Source: Bradyrhizobium sp. CB2312 (GTDB lineage: Bacteria; Pseudomonadota; Alphaproteobacteria; Rhizobiales; Xanthobacteraceae). From it: 64,000 bases of DNA. Numbering within the stretch: the first letter of the stretch is position 1; every line of letters starts with the position of its first letter. The DNA is taken from NCBI RefSeq assembly GCF_029714425.1, contig NZ_CP121668.1, positions 1,323,501 to 1,387,500 on the forward strand. The letters run 5' to 3'. The notes beneath the pieces were generated by a model that searched no databases, was not told where the DNA came from, and saw nothing but the letters and a program-made list of their open reading frames with translations. Shown here one piece after another: positions 29,601 through 37,838 of the stretch. Position numbers and translations under genes: made by a program.

Positions 29601-30128
29601 TCAATTCCGCGCGATGATCTCGCGTTCGCCGTGATGAACCGGCAGTTCGCGCGCGATACCGGTACGGCGACGCATCAAAAATTTCGGACGGCGGGTGCGG
29701 ATCGCGTTGGCGCGGCGACGGCGGGCTGCGGGCTTGCGCGCGCCTTCGTCTAGCTGCGGCAGCGCGAAGAGCTCGCTCCAGATCGCCCAGGCCTCGTTGA
29801 GTTCTTCGCCATCGGCGCTGACCAGCAGCGGAACGGAGAGCGAGGGATCGCGATGCACGAGGACGAGCGCCTGCGCCTCGTCATTGCCGCGCAGCGCGAC
29901 GCCCACGAAGTCGCTGACGCGCACGTTGATCGCCATCTGCATGCCGCGGACGGCACGGCGCAGCACGACTCGTTCGCGATGAAGCTCGATCTGCCTGGTG
30001 TGTCCGTCGGCGCGCGGATCGTGCGCATCGAAGCGGACCGGAAGGGAAAGAGGGTCGAGCCGCAAGGAGCGGCTCGACCCGGCGGGAGCGACCCCGCATG
30101 TTGCTGTTTGACGCCTCACGGCTTTCAT
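29601..30128 (-). CDS. Conserved protein of unknown function (possible DUF6101)
   Basis: This 175-residue protein has a conserved-looking core (about residues 22-125): LRLDPLSLPVRFDAHDPRAD, then RAVRGMQMAINVRVSDFVGV, and WAIWSELFALP. The C-terminus is very basic (ARRRRANAIRTRRPKFLMRR). The core recalls the rhizobial family DUF6101, a link from memory only. There is no signal peptide. The basic tail suggests nucleic-acid or membrane-surface contact but proves nothing. Confidence 0.7.
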   Translation of the reverse strand: MKAVRRQTATCGVAPAGSSRSLRLDPLSLPVRFDAHDPRADGHTRQIELHRERVVLRRAVRGMQMAINVRVSDFVGVALRGNDEAQALVLVHRDPSLSVPLLVSADGEELNEAWAIWSELFALPQLDEGARKPAARRRRANAIRTRRPKFLMRRRTGIARELPVHHGEREIIARN

Positions 30129-30225
30129 TCTCCCCGCCGGGATTATGTTCCCGGTCGATGCGAGGACCTTAGCGCGGCCATTTCCGAAACCGCTTAAAAA
30201 GGCTGGTTAATCCAACCTCACCGCC

Positions 30226-30273
30226 GCGCATGATTGACAAGACCTTGGCGCGCATGATTGACGAGACGTTGCC
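30226..30273. repeat. 24-bp tandem repeat upstream of pmbA
   Basis: Two units of 24 bases each contain GCGCATGATTGAC followed by A/GAGAC. They lie in the 269-base divergent gap between the DUF6101-like gene (-) and pmbA (+), where a regulator could bind twice on the same helix face region. Confidence 0.6.
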
Positions 30274-30397
30274 TTGGCCGTGCGAATCTGAGCTTTTTGC
30301 GGGCTGAAAGTGCTTGAAGTCCGCACCATTTGGGCACATCTGGTGGTCAGGGCGCCGGTCGCCCCGAAACCTCCCGCGCCCCAACAGGATTTCGTTT

Positions 30398-31813
30398 GTG
30401 AACCCTTCACCAAGCTCGACGCTTTCGCCCCAGGGCTCTTCACAGGGCTCTTCAAAAGCCAATCGCGATCTGTTCGACCAGTCCGCGCTGTCCGATCTCG
30501 CACAGCGGCTGGTGGAGGCGGCGAGGCGCGCCGGCGCCGATGCGGCCGATGCGGTCGCGGTGCGCGGCGTCTCGCAGGGCGTCGAGGTGCGCGACGGCCG
30601 CGTCGAGGAATCCGAGCGGTCCGAGGGCGACGATGTCGGCCTGCGTGTCCTTGTCGGCCAGCGCCAGGCGGTGGTCTCGACCAACGACGTCAGCGGCGAT
30701 GCCGTGACCAAGCTTGCGGAACGCGCGGTCGCGATGGCGAAGGTCGCACCATCAGACAAATATGTCGGTCTCGCCGATCCCGCGCTGCTCGCGCGCGATT
30801 TCCCCGAGCTCGATCTGCTCGATCCCGATGTGCCCGCAACCTCGGAGCTCGAGCGCCGCGCGCTCGCGGCTGAAGCCGCCGCGCTCGCCGTGAAGGGCGT
30901 GACCAAGTCGGGCGGTGCCTCGGCCTCCGCAGGCATGGGCGGCATGGTGCTCGTCACCTCGACCGGCTTCCACGGCTCTTATTTGCGCTCCAGCCAGGGC
31001 ATCTCGGCCACCGCCATATCAGGCGAAGGCACCGGCATGGAGCGCGACTACGACTTCACCTCGGCGCCGCATGCCTCCGATCTGTTGTCGCCGGAGGTCG
31101 TCGGCCGTTCCGCCGGCGAGCGCACGGTGGCGCGCTTCAATCCGCGCAAGGTCGAGACCTGCAAGGTGCCGGTCGTGTTCGACCCGCGCGTCGCCGGCTC
31201 GCTGGTCGGCCATCTCGTCGGCGCCATCAACGGCGCCTCGATCGCGCGCAAGACCAGCTTCCTGAAGGACAAGCTCGGCCAGCAGCTGTTCGCCAAGAAC
31301 ATCCGCATCGTCGACGATCCCCTGCGCAAGCGCGGCCTGCGCTCGCAGAGCTTCGATGCCGAAGGCGTCGCGGTGAAGCGGACCGCGCTGGTCGACGAGG
31401 GCGTGCTGACGACCTGGCTGCTCGACTGCGCCACCGCGCGCGAGCTCGGCCTTACCACCACCGGCCATGCCCATCGCGGCGTCTCGTCCTCGCCCTCGCC
31501 GGGGCCGTACAATCTGCATCTCGAAGCCGGCACACCGACACCAGCGGAATTGATCGCCGACATCAAGCAGGGCTTCTACGTCACCGATTTGATCGGCTCG
31601 GGCGTCAACGGCGTCACCGGCGATTACAGCCGTGGCGCCTCCGGCTTCTGGATCGAGAACGGCGAGATCACCTATCCCGTCAGCGAGGTGACGATCGCCG
31701 GCCACCTGTTCGAGATCTTCAAGTCGATGCAGCCGGCCAACAATCTGGAGTTCCGCTACGGCATCAATGCGCCGACGGTGCGCATCGAGGGTTTGACGCT
31801 TGGCGGACGTTGA
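30398..31813 (+). CDS. pmbA: TldE/PmbA metallopeptidase subunit
   Basis: This 471-residue protein belongs to the TldD/PmbA (peptidase U62) family. TldE/PmbA pairs with TldD to degrade short peptides and mature modified peptides such as microcin B17. Recognisable blocks are GVEVRDGRVEESERSEGDDV near residue 50, SSTGFHGSYLRSSQG-like sequence mid-protein, and the C-terminal GDYSRGASGFWIENGEITYP. It lacks the HExxxH zinc motif of TldD, as expected for the E subunit. The GTG at 30398 gives the expected length. The next gene starts inside its last codons, so this opens the overlapping operon through lpxK. Confidence 0.9.
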   Translation: MNPSPSSTLSPQGSSQGSSKANRDLFDQSALSDLAQRLVEAARRAGADAADAVAVRGVSQGVEVRDGRVEESERSEGDDVGLRVLVGQRQAVVSTNDVSGDAVTKLAERAVAMAKVAPSDKYVGLADPALLARDFPELDLLDPDVPATSELERRALAAEAAALAVKGVTKSGGASASAGMGGMVLVTSTGFHGSYLRSSQGISATAISGEGTGMERDYDFTSAPHASDLLSPEVVGRSAGERTVARFNPRKVETCKVPVVFDPRVAGSLVGHLVGAINGASIARKTSFLKDKLGQQLFAKNIRIVDDPLRKRGLRSQSFDAEGVAVKRTALVDEGVLTTWLLDCATARELGLTTTGHAHRGVSSSPSPGPYNLHLEAGTPTPAELIADIKQGFYVTDLIGSGVNGVTGDYSRGASGFWIENGEITYPVSEVTIAGHLFEIFKSMQPANNLEFRYGINAPTVRIEGLTLGGR

Positions 31814-32615
31814 CGCGCACTCCCTCGAAACCATCCTGACGCGTGATGCGGCGCTGCTGAAAGACACGGTGCGGGAGGCGGGCAGCCTCGCGCATTCGAT
31901 GTTCCGCACCGAGCTGAAGAAGTGGATCAAGGGCGCGTCCTCGCCGGTCTCGGAAGCCGACATCGCCGTCAACGACCTGCTCGAGGCGCGCCTGCGCTCA
32001 GCGACTCCCGGCTATGGCTGGCTGTCGGAGGAGAGTGCCGACGATTCCACGCGGCTGTCGCGGCGGCTGACCTGGGTGGTCGATCCCATCGACGGCACCC
32101 GCAACTATCTCAATGGCCATGACGAATGGTGCGTTAGCGTCGCGCTGGTCGAGGATGCCGCGCCGGTGCTGGCCGCGGTGTACGCGCCGGCCAGCGACGA
32201 GTTCTTCTTCGCGGCCCGCGGCCAGGGCACCACGCTCAACGGCAAGACCGTTCGGGCAGCGGGCGGATCGGCGCTCGACTTCTCTCGCGTCGCCGGCCCG
32301 AAGCCGATGGTCGAGCGACTCAATACCGCCGGCGGCGACATCAGGCTGCATCCGCGAATCGGCTCGCTGGCGCTGCGCCTGTGCCGGGTCGCCGATGGCG
32401 TGCTGGATGCGGCTTTTGCGGGCGGCAACAGCCATGATTGGGACCTTGCGGCGGCCGATTTGATCGTGCAGGAAGCGGATGGTAGGATGAGCGACCTCTC
32501 CGGAGATCCCATCCTCTATAACCGCCGGGAAGTGGCGCACGGGGTGCTGGTGGCAGCGGGTCGCGATCGTCATGCGAGCATTGTCGCGCATTTTCGAAAC
32601 CGCCCCTTAGCCTGA
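31800..32615 (+). CDS. Inositol monophosphatase / CysQ-family phosphatase
   Basis: This 271-residue lithium-sensitive-type phosphatase has all three metal-binding blocks: LSEESADD (about residues 75-82), WVVDPIDGTRNYL (about 91-103) and HDWDLAAADLIVQEADG (about 219-235). Members act on 3'-phosphoadenosine 5'-phosphate or inositol phosphates; the sequence does not decide which. Translation apparently begins at a TTG (31800) that overlaps the end of pmbA by 14 bases; the next in-frame ATG is 33 codons later and would remove the first helix. Confidence 0.88.
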   Translation: MADVDAHSLETILTRDAALLKDTVREAGSLAHSMFRTELKKWIKGASSPVSEADIAVNDLLEARLRSATPGYGWLSEESADDSTRLSRRLTWVVDPIDGTRNYLNGHDEWCVSVALVEDAAPVLAAVYAPASDEFFFAARGQGTTLNGKTVRAAGGSALDFSRVAGPKPMVERLNTAGGDIRLHPRIGSLALRLCRVADGVLDAAFAGGNSHDWDLAAADLIVQEADGRMSDLSGDPILYNRREVAHGVLVAAGRDRHASIVAHFRNRPLA

Positions 32616-32676
32616 AGCGCTTTCGTCGTGCTTGTCGGTCACTGCTTTGCCGGGCAGCCCGTTAGGAACAGAACCC

Positions 32677-32925
32677 ATGCCAGATAGTGCCCCGCAACAA
32701 TTGCTGCATCTCGTCATCGGCGGAGAGCTCGTCGATCTCGAGCACAACACCTTCAAGAACCTGGACGACGTCGAGATCGTCGGCCTCTATCCGAACTACG
32801 CGACTGCCCACGCCGCCTGGCGGGCCAAGGCGCAGAGCACGGTCGACAATGCGCAGATGCGCTATTTCATCGTCCATCTCCACCGGCTGCTCGACCCTAC
32901 CCAAGAATCGAAGCCGGCGCGTTGA
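32677..32925 (+). CDS. DUF4170 protein
   Basis: This 82-residue protein matches the small alphaproteobacterial family DUF4170: LLHLVIGGELVDLEHNTFK, then DVEIVGLYPNYATAHAAWRA and a final RYFIVHLHRLLDP. It always seems to travel with lipid A/Kdo genes, as here, but its function is unknown. The ATG at 32677 follows AGGAACAGAACC. Its stop overlaps the TTG start of the next gene. Confidence 0.88.
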   Translation: MPDSAPQQLLHLVIGGELVDLEHNTFKNLDDVEIVGLYPNYATAHAAWRAKAQSTVDNAQMRYFIVHLHRLLDPTQESKPAR

Positions 32926-33635
32926 AGAAACTGCTTCGCAATACGCTGCGAAGCAGCTGGTTTCAGCGTGCCGTCGGGATCCTGGCGGCCGAATATCTGC
33001 GCTTTGTCTGGCGGACCAACACGTTCACGTTCGAGCCGCCCGACGTCTATGACATCGTCGAACCGCAGATCCCGGCGATCTTCGCGTTCTGGCACGGCCA
33101 GCATTTCCTCACCCCGTTCATCAAGAACAAGGACTCCTACAAGGCCAGGGTCCTGATCTCGCGGCACCGCGACGGCGAGTACAACGCGATCGCCGCCGAA
33201 CGGCTCGGCATCGGCACGATCAGGGGGTCCGGCGACCATGGCGGCGCCTTCCACCGCAAGGGCGGCGTCGGCGCCTTCAAGGAAATGGTGCGCACGCTTG
33301 AGGACGGTTGTAATGTCGCGCTGACCGCCGATGTCCCCAAGCGCGCGCGTGTGGCCGGGCTCGGCATCATCATGCTGGCACGGGAATCGGGGCGGCCGAT
33401 CATGCCTTTCGCGATGGCGACCAGCCGATTCATCCGGCTCAAGAACTGGGACCGCAGCACCATCAATTTGCCATTCGGGCGGGGCGCATTGGTCGGCATC
33501 AAGGAAATCCACGTTCCGCCGGACGCCGACGCGGCCATGATGGAAACCCTGCGGCTCGAGCTGGAAGAAACCCTGAACGAGGCGACCCGCCGCGCCTATG
33601 CGCAGCTCGGCCGTCCGGGACCCGCAGATGGCTAG
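32922..33635 (+). CDS. DUF374 lysophospholipid acyltransferase-like protein
   Basis: This 237-residue protein is of the DUF374/LPLAT-like family. Core blocks are AIFAFWHGQHFLTPF (about residues 50-64), a basic LISRHRDGEYNA, IRGSGDHGGA and CNVALTADVPKRARV. The start is a TTG (32922) overlapping the stop of the DUF4170 gene. Position between DUF4170 and waaA points to acyl transfer to lipid A or a precursor at the inner membrane, although the family's activity is poorly tested. Its 3' end overlaps waaA by eight bases. Confidence 0.87.
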   Translation: MKKLLRNTLRSSWFQRAVGILAAEYLRFVWRTNTFTFEPPDVYDIVEPQIPAIFAFWHGQHFLTPFIKNKDSYKARVLISRHRDGEYNAIAAERLGIGTIRGSGDHGGAFHRKGGVGAFKEMVRTLEDGCNVALTADVPKRARVAGLGIIMLARESGRPIMPFAMATSRFIRLKNWDRSTINLPFGRGALVGIKEIHVPPDADAAMMETLRLELEETLNEATRRAYAQLGRPGPADG

Positions 33636-34932
33636 TTCGCTTCCGATGACGCTGCGGATGTATCAGCACCTGGCGAGCGGCCTGGTGCCGCTGGCGCCTG
33701 CGCTGATCAAGCGGCGGCTGAAGCAGGGCAAGGAGGATCCCGCCCGCGTCGGCGAGCGGCGGGGTCTGTCCCAGGACGTCCGTCCGCATGGTCCGCTGGT
33801 CTGGATCCACGGCGCCAGCGTCGGCGAGGTCCTTGCCGCGGCGGCGCTGATCGAGCGCCTGCGCGACCTCAACCTGCGCATCCTGCTCACCTCGGGCACC
33901 GTGACCTCTGCGGCCGTCGTCGCAAAGCGCTTTCCGCCCGACGTCATCCATCAATACGTGCCCTATGATTCGCCGCGCTACGTCGCGCGCTTCCTCGACC
34001 ACTGGAAGCCGTCGCTGGCGCTGTTCATCGAATCCGATCTGTGGCCGAACCTGATCCTGGCGGGGGCGGCGCGCCGGGTGCCGATGGTGCTGATCAACGG
34101 GCGGATGTCGCCGCGCTCCTTCCCGCGCTGGCGGCGGATGCACGGCACCATCTCGGCGCTGCTGTCGCGCTTCGACATTTGTCTCGCGCAGTCGAGGACC
34201 GATGCCGAGCGTTTCTCCGCGCTCGGCGGCCGCGACGTCGTCACAACAGGCAATCTCAAGCTCGACGTTCCCGCGCCGCCGGCCGATCCCGCGAGGCTGG
34301 AGCGGCTGATGGCGATGACGCGCGGGCGTCCCATCATCGTTGCGGCCTCGACCCATCCGGGCGAGGACGACATGCTGGTCGCGGCCCATCGCAGCCTCGT
34401 CGGTTTCTTTCCGCAACTTCTCACCGTGATCGTGCCGCGCCATCCGGATCGCGGCTCCTCGATCGCGGGGGTGATCACGGCATCCGGTCTGAAGCCCGCC
34501 TTGCGCTCGCGCGAGGAACTGCCGACCGCCGCGACCGACGTCTATGTCGCCGACACCATGGGCGAGCTCGGCCTGTTCTACCGGCTCTCGCCGATCGTCT
34601 TCATGGGCGGATCGCTGATCCGCCATGGCGGCCAGAATCCGATCGAGGCGATCAAGCTGGGAGCCGCGATCGTCCATGGCCCGCACGTCTTCAACTTCGC
34701 CGACGTCTACGAGGCGCTCGATGCGAGCGGTGGCGCGCGCCAGACCGACACGCAGGAAGCACTGGTCAAGCAGCTCGGCCAGCTCCTGGCCGATCCCACC
34801 GTGCGCGACAAGATGCAGCGCGCCGGCGGCGGCGTGGTGGATCAGCTCGGCGGCGCGCTCGACCGCACCATGAGCGCGCTCGAGCCCTATCTGCTGCAGC
34901 TGCGGATCGAGATGGGAGCCGCCAATGCGTGA
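33628..34932 (+). CDS. waaA: Kdo transferase WaaA (KdtA)
   Basis: This 434-residue inner-membrane glycosyltransferase (GT30) adds Kdo from CMP-Kdo to the lipid A precursor. It has an N-terminal hydrophobic anchor (about residues 10-27), then PLVWIHGASVGEVLAA with the catalytic Glu of the GEV motif, and ESDLWPNLIL. The C-terminal nucleotide-sugar domain holds FMGGSLIRHGGQNPIEA. The ATG at 33628 overlaps the previous gene, and the stop overlaps lpxK by eight bases. Confidence 0.95.
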   Translation: MASSLPMTLRMYQHLASGLVPLAPALIKRRLKQGKEDPARVGERRGLSQDVRPHGPLVWIHGASVGEVLAAAALIERLRDLNLRILLTSGTVTSAAVVAKRFPPDVIHQYVPYDSPRYVARFLDHWKPSLALFIESDLWPNLILAGAARRVPMVLINGRMSPRSFPRWRRMHGTISALLSRFDICLAQSRTDAERFSALGGRDVVTTGNLKLDVPAPPADPARLERLMAMTRGRPIIVAASTHPGEDDMLVAAHRSLVGFFPQLLTVIVPRHPDRGSSIAGVITASGLKPALRSREELPTAATDVYVADTMGELGLFYRLSPIVFMGGSLIRHGGQNPIEAIKLGAAIVHGPHVFNFADVYEALDASGGARQTDTQEALVKQLGQLLADPTVRDKMQRAGGGVVDQLGGALDRTMSALEPYLLQLRIEMGAANA

Positions 34933-35941
34933 GCCGGCCTTCTGGTACCGGCCACGTTCCCCGAAGTCGCATCTCTTAAGCCCATTGGGCGCGCTCTACG
35001 GCGCCATCACCGCACGCCGCATGGCGCGCAAGGGCTTTGACGCCGGCATCCCCGTGATCTGCGTCGGCAATTATCATGTCGGCGGCGCCGGCAAGACGCC
35101 GACCGTGCTGGCGCTGACGAAGCTGCTGCGCGAGCTCGGCGAAACGCCGGTGGTGCTGAGCCGCGGCTATGGCGGGCGTTTGACGGGCCCGGTGATGGTC
35201 GATCGCGCGCGTCACACGGCCGCCGACATCGGCGACGAGCCGCTGATGATGGTGCGCGACGTCCCCGTCGCGGTCGCGCGCCGCCGTCTCGACGGCGTCG
35301 CGCTGGCGAAGTCGCAAGGCGCCACCGTGATCCTGATGGATGACGGCTTCCAGAACCCGCATCTGAAGAAGGATGCGTCGTTGATCGTGATCGACAGCGA
35401 GCGCGGCCTCGGCAACGGCAAGGTGTTCCCGGCCGGCCCCTTGCGCGCGCCGCTCAAGGCGCAGCTCGCGCGCACCGATGCGCTGGTGCTGATCGGCGAC
35501 GGCCATGCCGCGGACGATGTCGCGGCCGAGCTCGAACGGCGCGGCAAGCCGAGGCTGCGCGCACGCTTGACGCCGGATACGGCCTCGGTCGCGCAGCTGT
35601 CCGGCAAGTCCGTTTTCGCCTTCGCCGGCATCGGCGATCCCGAGCGCTTCTTCCGCAGCTTGCGCGCCAGCGGCATCGATGTCGCGCGCACGCGCCCGTT
35701 TGCCGATCACCACAGGTTTTCCCACGACGAGCTCGTCCTGCTTGCGGCGGACGCCCGGCGCGAGCAGCTCACGCTGGTGACGACGGAAAAGGACCTCGCG
35801 CGCCTGCGCGGCCGCAGCGATGTGCCAGGCGGCATCGTGCCGTTCGCCGTGCAGCTCACCTTCGACGATCCGGCAACGCTGCGGCAGCTGATCAGCGATC
35901 ACCTCTACAAGGCGCGCGAGCGGCTGTTTTCCAGGCGATGA
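34925..35941 (+). CDS. lpxK: Tetraacyldisaccharide 4'-kinase LpxK
   Basis: This 338-residue inner-membrane kinase phosphorylates the 4' position of the lipid A disaccharide. The Walker A sequence GGAGKTPTVLALTKLL begins at about residue 56, with VLSRGYGGR after it and the base-binding DDGFQNPHLKKD near residue 140. The C-terminal part contains FAFAGIGDPERFF and PFADHHRFSHDEL, both typical. It closes the envelope operon; a repeat element follows the stop. Confidence 0.95.
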   Translation: MREPAFWYRPRSPKSHLLSPLGALYGAITARRMARKGFDAGIPVICVGNYHVGGAGKTPTVLALTKLLRELGETPVVLSRGYGGRLTGPVMVDRARHTAADIGDEPLMMVRDVPVAVARRRLDGVALAKSQGATVILMDDGFQNPHLKKDASLIVIDSERGLGNGKVFPAGPLRAPLKAQLARTDALVLIGDGHAADDVAAELERRGKPRLRARLTPDTASVAQLSGKSVFAFAGIGDPERFFRSLRASGIDVARTRPFADHHRFSHDELVLLAADARREQLTLVTTEKDLARLRGRSDVPGGIVPFAVQLTFDDPATLRQLISDHLYKARERLFSRR

Positions 35942-35962
35942 TATTGTAGATCGCGTAGTCTC

Positions 35963-36057
35963 GTAGGGTGGGCAAAGCGCAGCGTGCCCACCATCATCAG
36001 AACCATCCGGGTTGAAAGTGAGAGTCGTGGGCACGCTTCGCTTTGCCCACCCTACAG
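35963..36057. repeat. Dispersed palindromic repeat, TAGGGTGGGCAAAG family
   Basis: It opens CGTAGGGTGGGCAAAGCGC and closes GCTTTGCCCACCCTACAG, with inner CGTGCCCAC/GTGGGCACG pairing. It is of the same family as the copies at 29492, 37294 and 52261. Confidence 0.88.
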
Positions 36058-36096
36058 CCGTTACGGCTGCCATCGCGGTTCAGCACTCGGTCGTGC

Positions 36097-36183
36097 TCAC
36101 CACGCCCCAACGGCTATCATTCCGATAATGGTCAGGCACGAGGCGCAGGCCACCATGAAGGTATAGCATTCGGGTGTATTCAT
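36097..36183 (-). CDS. 28-residue predicted membrane miniprotein
   Basis: The translation reads MNTPECYTFMVACASCL, then TIIGMIAVGAW. A hydrophilic start precedes one hydrophobic helix of about 19 residues carrying Cys at positions 6, 13 and 16, and the protein ends in Trp. The ATG at 36183 sits six bases after GGGAGGA, one of the best ribosome-binding sites in the window, which is the main reason to believe it. It is too short for ordinary gene callers. It lies downstream of another small reverse-strand gene, with about 84 bases between. Function is unknown. Confidence 0.55.
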   Translation of the reverse strand: MNTPECYTFMVACASCLTIIGMIAVGAW

Positions 36184-36267
36184 CGCTTCCTCCCAAACTG
36201 CAGCCAATTGCTTGGCCATTGCTACGCGGGAGAGATCGCCGGTCTTGTCGGCGGTCTTGGAGCCGCT

Positions 36268-36453
36268 TCAATGCGGCGTACTGCGGCCGGTCTTGCGGTG
36301 CGCCTTCGTCCCATCCTCGTCAGCCTGATCCGCAGGAAGACAATTCGCTTCGAGAGCTTCGAAGCGTTCGGTTGCGATCAGAAGCTGCTTGCGCATCTCA
36401 GCGAGACGGGCGCGGCAATATTCACGATAGAGCAGGTCCAATATGGTGGGCAT
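36268..36453 (-). CDS. Small hypothetical protein
   Basis: The 61-residue product begins MPTILDLLYREYCRARLAEM, a strongly amphipathic helix, followed by RKQLLIATERFEAL and a hydrophilic Lys/Arg/His-rich tail. Helix periodicity and Glu/Arg content look like a real protein. An in-frame ATG 12 bases earlier (36465) is also possible. GGGGGTGATC precedes 36453. I do not recognise a family; it could be the first gene of a two-gene unit with the 28-residue membrane miniprotein. Confidence 0.5.
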   Translation of the reverse strand: MPTILDLLYREYCRARLAEMRKQLLIATERFEALEANCLPADQADEDGTKAHRKTGRSTPH

Positions 36454-36959
36454 GATCACCCCCATCGGGCGATATTCGATTGACTGATGTTCCACCTGCA
36501 AATTTTCGAGGTGATCCTAGCCCGTCAGATGGCTCTTCGATATGAGCCCGTTCACAGACTGCGCCAATTCCAATGCTCAACGGCTTTTGGTTGACTTGAT
36601 TGTCTGCGCGATAAAAGCAACAGGGCCAATTACCTAACATGCATGTTAGCAGCACTGTGTTTCACCAAGACTTCGTCAAACAACTTAAGCGCGCCGAATT
36701 GCAACAAAGAATCCAACTACAGCGCGAAATGACTCACCATTGAGTGCACGCGCCGTTCGATGCAACGCAGACCGGCATGATGAGGTCATTTGTCTGTGAG
36801 ACGGGCGGTTCGAGCGAGCGCGAATACCGTCGGGACGCCGGTACTTTCATCGCCATGCCTCGAGATCGCGCCTTCGCTTTGTCCATCCCGCGGCAGCCGG
36901 CCATTCAGGTGACATTCATCGCAAGGCGCCTATCGATGTCGGACGTTCGGGAGAATTCG
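36454..36959. other. AT-richer intergenic region with a 16-bp palindrome
   Basis: No gene is well supported over these 506 bases. The middle (about 36590-36740) is clearly AT-richer than the window average and contains a perfect 16-bp palindrome at 36634-36649. It may hold divergent promoters for the small reverse-strand genes and the exported protein at 36960. Confidence 0.5.
36634..36649. promoter_or_regulatory. Perfect 16-bp palindrome, operator candidate
   Basis: CTAACATGCATGTTAG is identical to its own reverse complement with no spacer. It lies in an AT-rich intergenic patch between divergent small genes. A dimeric regulator of the TetR or LuxR type would suit such a site, but none is encoded next to it. 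Confidence 0.45.
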
Positions 36960-37268
36960 ATGAGATTGCCGTCCGCAGCCTTTGCCGCGAGCTTTGTGTG
37001 TCTGATCATTGCGCCGGTGCTGGCGCAAACGCCGGCGCCTGCGCCAAGTCCGACCGCCACCGTGCCGGTTCCCGCGACCAAGCGCGTGACCTGTCTTGCG
37101 ACGACGCAAAATTTTAAGGGGCAGGAGAAGCGCGACCAGATGCAGCTCTGCATGGCGCAGGCGCGGCTCGATTGCCTGAAGCAGGCGATCGATCAGAAGA
37201 TCGTCGGCGAAGCGCGGAAGAGTGCGATCAAGACTTGCGTGGGCATGGATGGTCCCGAGCCACAATAG
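36960..37268 (+). CDS. Small exported protein, PsiF-like
   Basis: This 102-residue protein has a signal peptide (about residues 1-22, ending VLAQ) and a Pro/Ala/Thr linker. A conserved-looking Cys-rich segment follows: QMQLCMAQARLDCLKQAI, then VGEARKSAIKTCVG. The Cys and Ala spacing recalls PsiF repeats, whose function is unknown. The ATG at 36960 follows CGGGAG at a good distance; an ATG at 36936 in the same frame is less likely. Confidence 0.65.
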   Translation: MRLPSAAFAASFVCLIIAPVLAQTPAPAPSPTATVPVPATKRVTCLATTQNFKGQEKRDQMQLCMAQARLDCLKQAIDQKIVGEARKSAIKTCVGMDGPEPQ

Positions 37269-37293
37269 CGGAGCGATGCCACGAGACCGGTGC

Positions 37294-37420
37294 CATAGGG
37301 TGGGCAAAGCGGCTTGTCCGCCGAAGCTCGGAGAGCGAAGGCGGAAGCGTGCCCACGTTGCTCGTCGTGATCTTGAAGAGATGGTGGGCACGGCGCTACG
37401 CGCCTTTGCCCACCCTACGA
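37294..37420. repeat. Dispersed palindromic repeat, TAGGGTGGGCAAAG family (long copy)
   Basis: It opens ATAGGGTGGGCAAAGCGG and closes CCTTTGCCCACCCTACGA. Some 30 extra bases in the left half make it longer than the other three copies. Confidence 0.85.
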
Positions 37421-37437
37421 GATCTATGAAATCACGC

Positions 37438-37662
37438 TCACGGCTGCTTCAGCGCGCCCGGAAAGTGCCGCTGCAAGACGGCAGCAGGCGTGGCGTAGGC
37501 TTCCTGCAAATCGACGCTCCAGTATTTCAGCTCGTCGAGCGGAATGCGCGTGTCGGTGATGGCGCAGCGCACGAAGGTCCCCGGCGAGATCACGCGGAAA
37601 TCGCCGTCGAGATACTGCACCTGCGCTTCGCCATGGCCCGAGGGGCCGAACTTGTTCAGCAC
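37438..37662 (-). CDS. DUF2093 protein
   Basis: This 74-residue protein matches the small family DUF2093: a start like LNKFGPSGHGEAQVQYLDGD, then FRVISPGTFVRCAITDTRIP, LDELKYWSVDLQEAYA and a basic end. It has a compact beta-rich layout of unknown function. The start is a GTG at 37662, supported by the family boundary and by GGAG upstream. The family usually lies between lpxK and xseA in rhizobia, as it does here. Confidence 0.85.
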   Translation of the reverse strand: MLNKFGPSGHGEAQVQYLDGDFRVISPGTFVRCAITDTRIPLDELKYWSVDLQEAYATPAAVLQRHFPGALKQP

Positions 37663-37838
37663 GGTCGAAAGTCTCCGTGGAGGGGGCCGCTCCGGGGAAA
37701 ACCCGGGAGGGCGATGTGTTGGACGGGATGTAGCATAGATAGGGCGGCTTGTCCGCCCGTTAAACCCACCGGTTTGTGATGTTTTGCCGCCGTTTCCCCG
37801 TGATAGTGCTGGGCCGAAGGATAGTGACGCAGACACCG

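Noticed and set aside
36744..36959. Upstream extension of the PsiF-like protein frame
   Set aside because: No signal peptide would remain N-terminal; the ATG at 36960 has a ribosome-binding site and starts the signal peptide.
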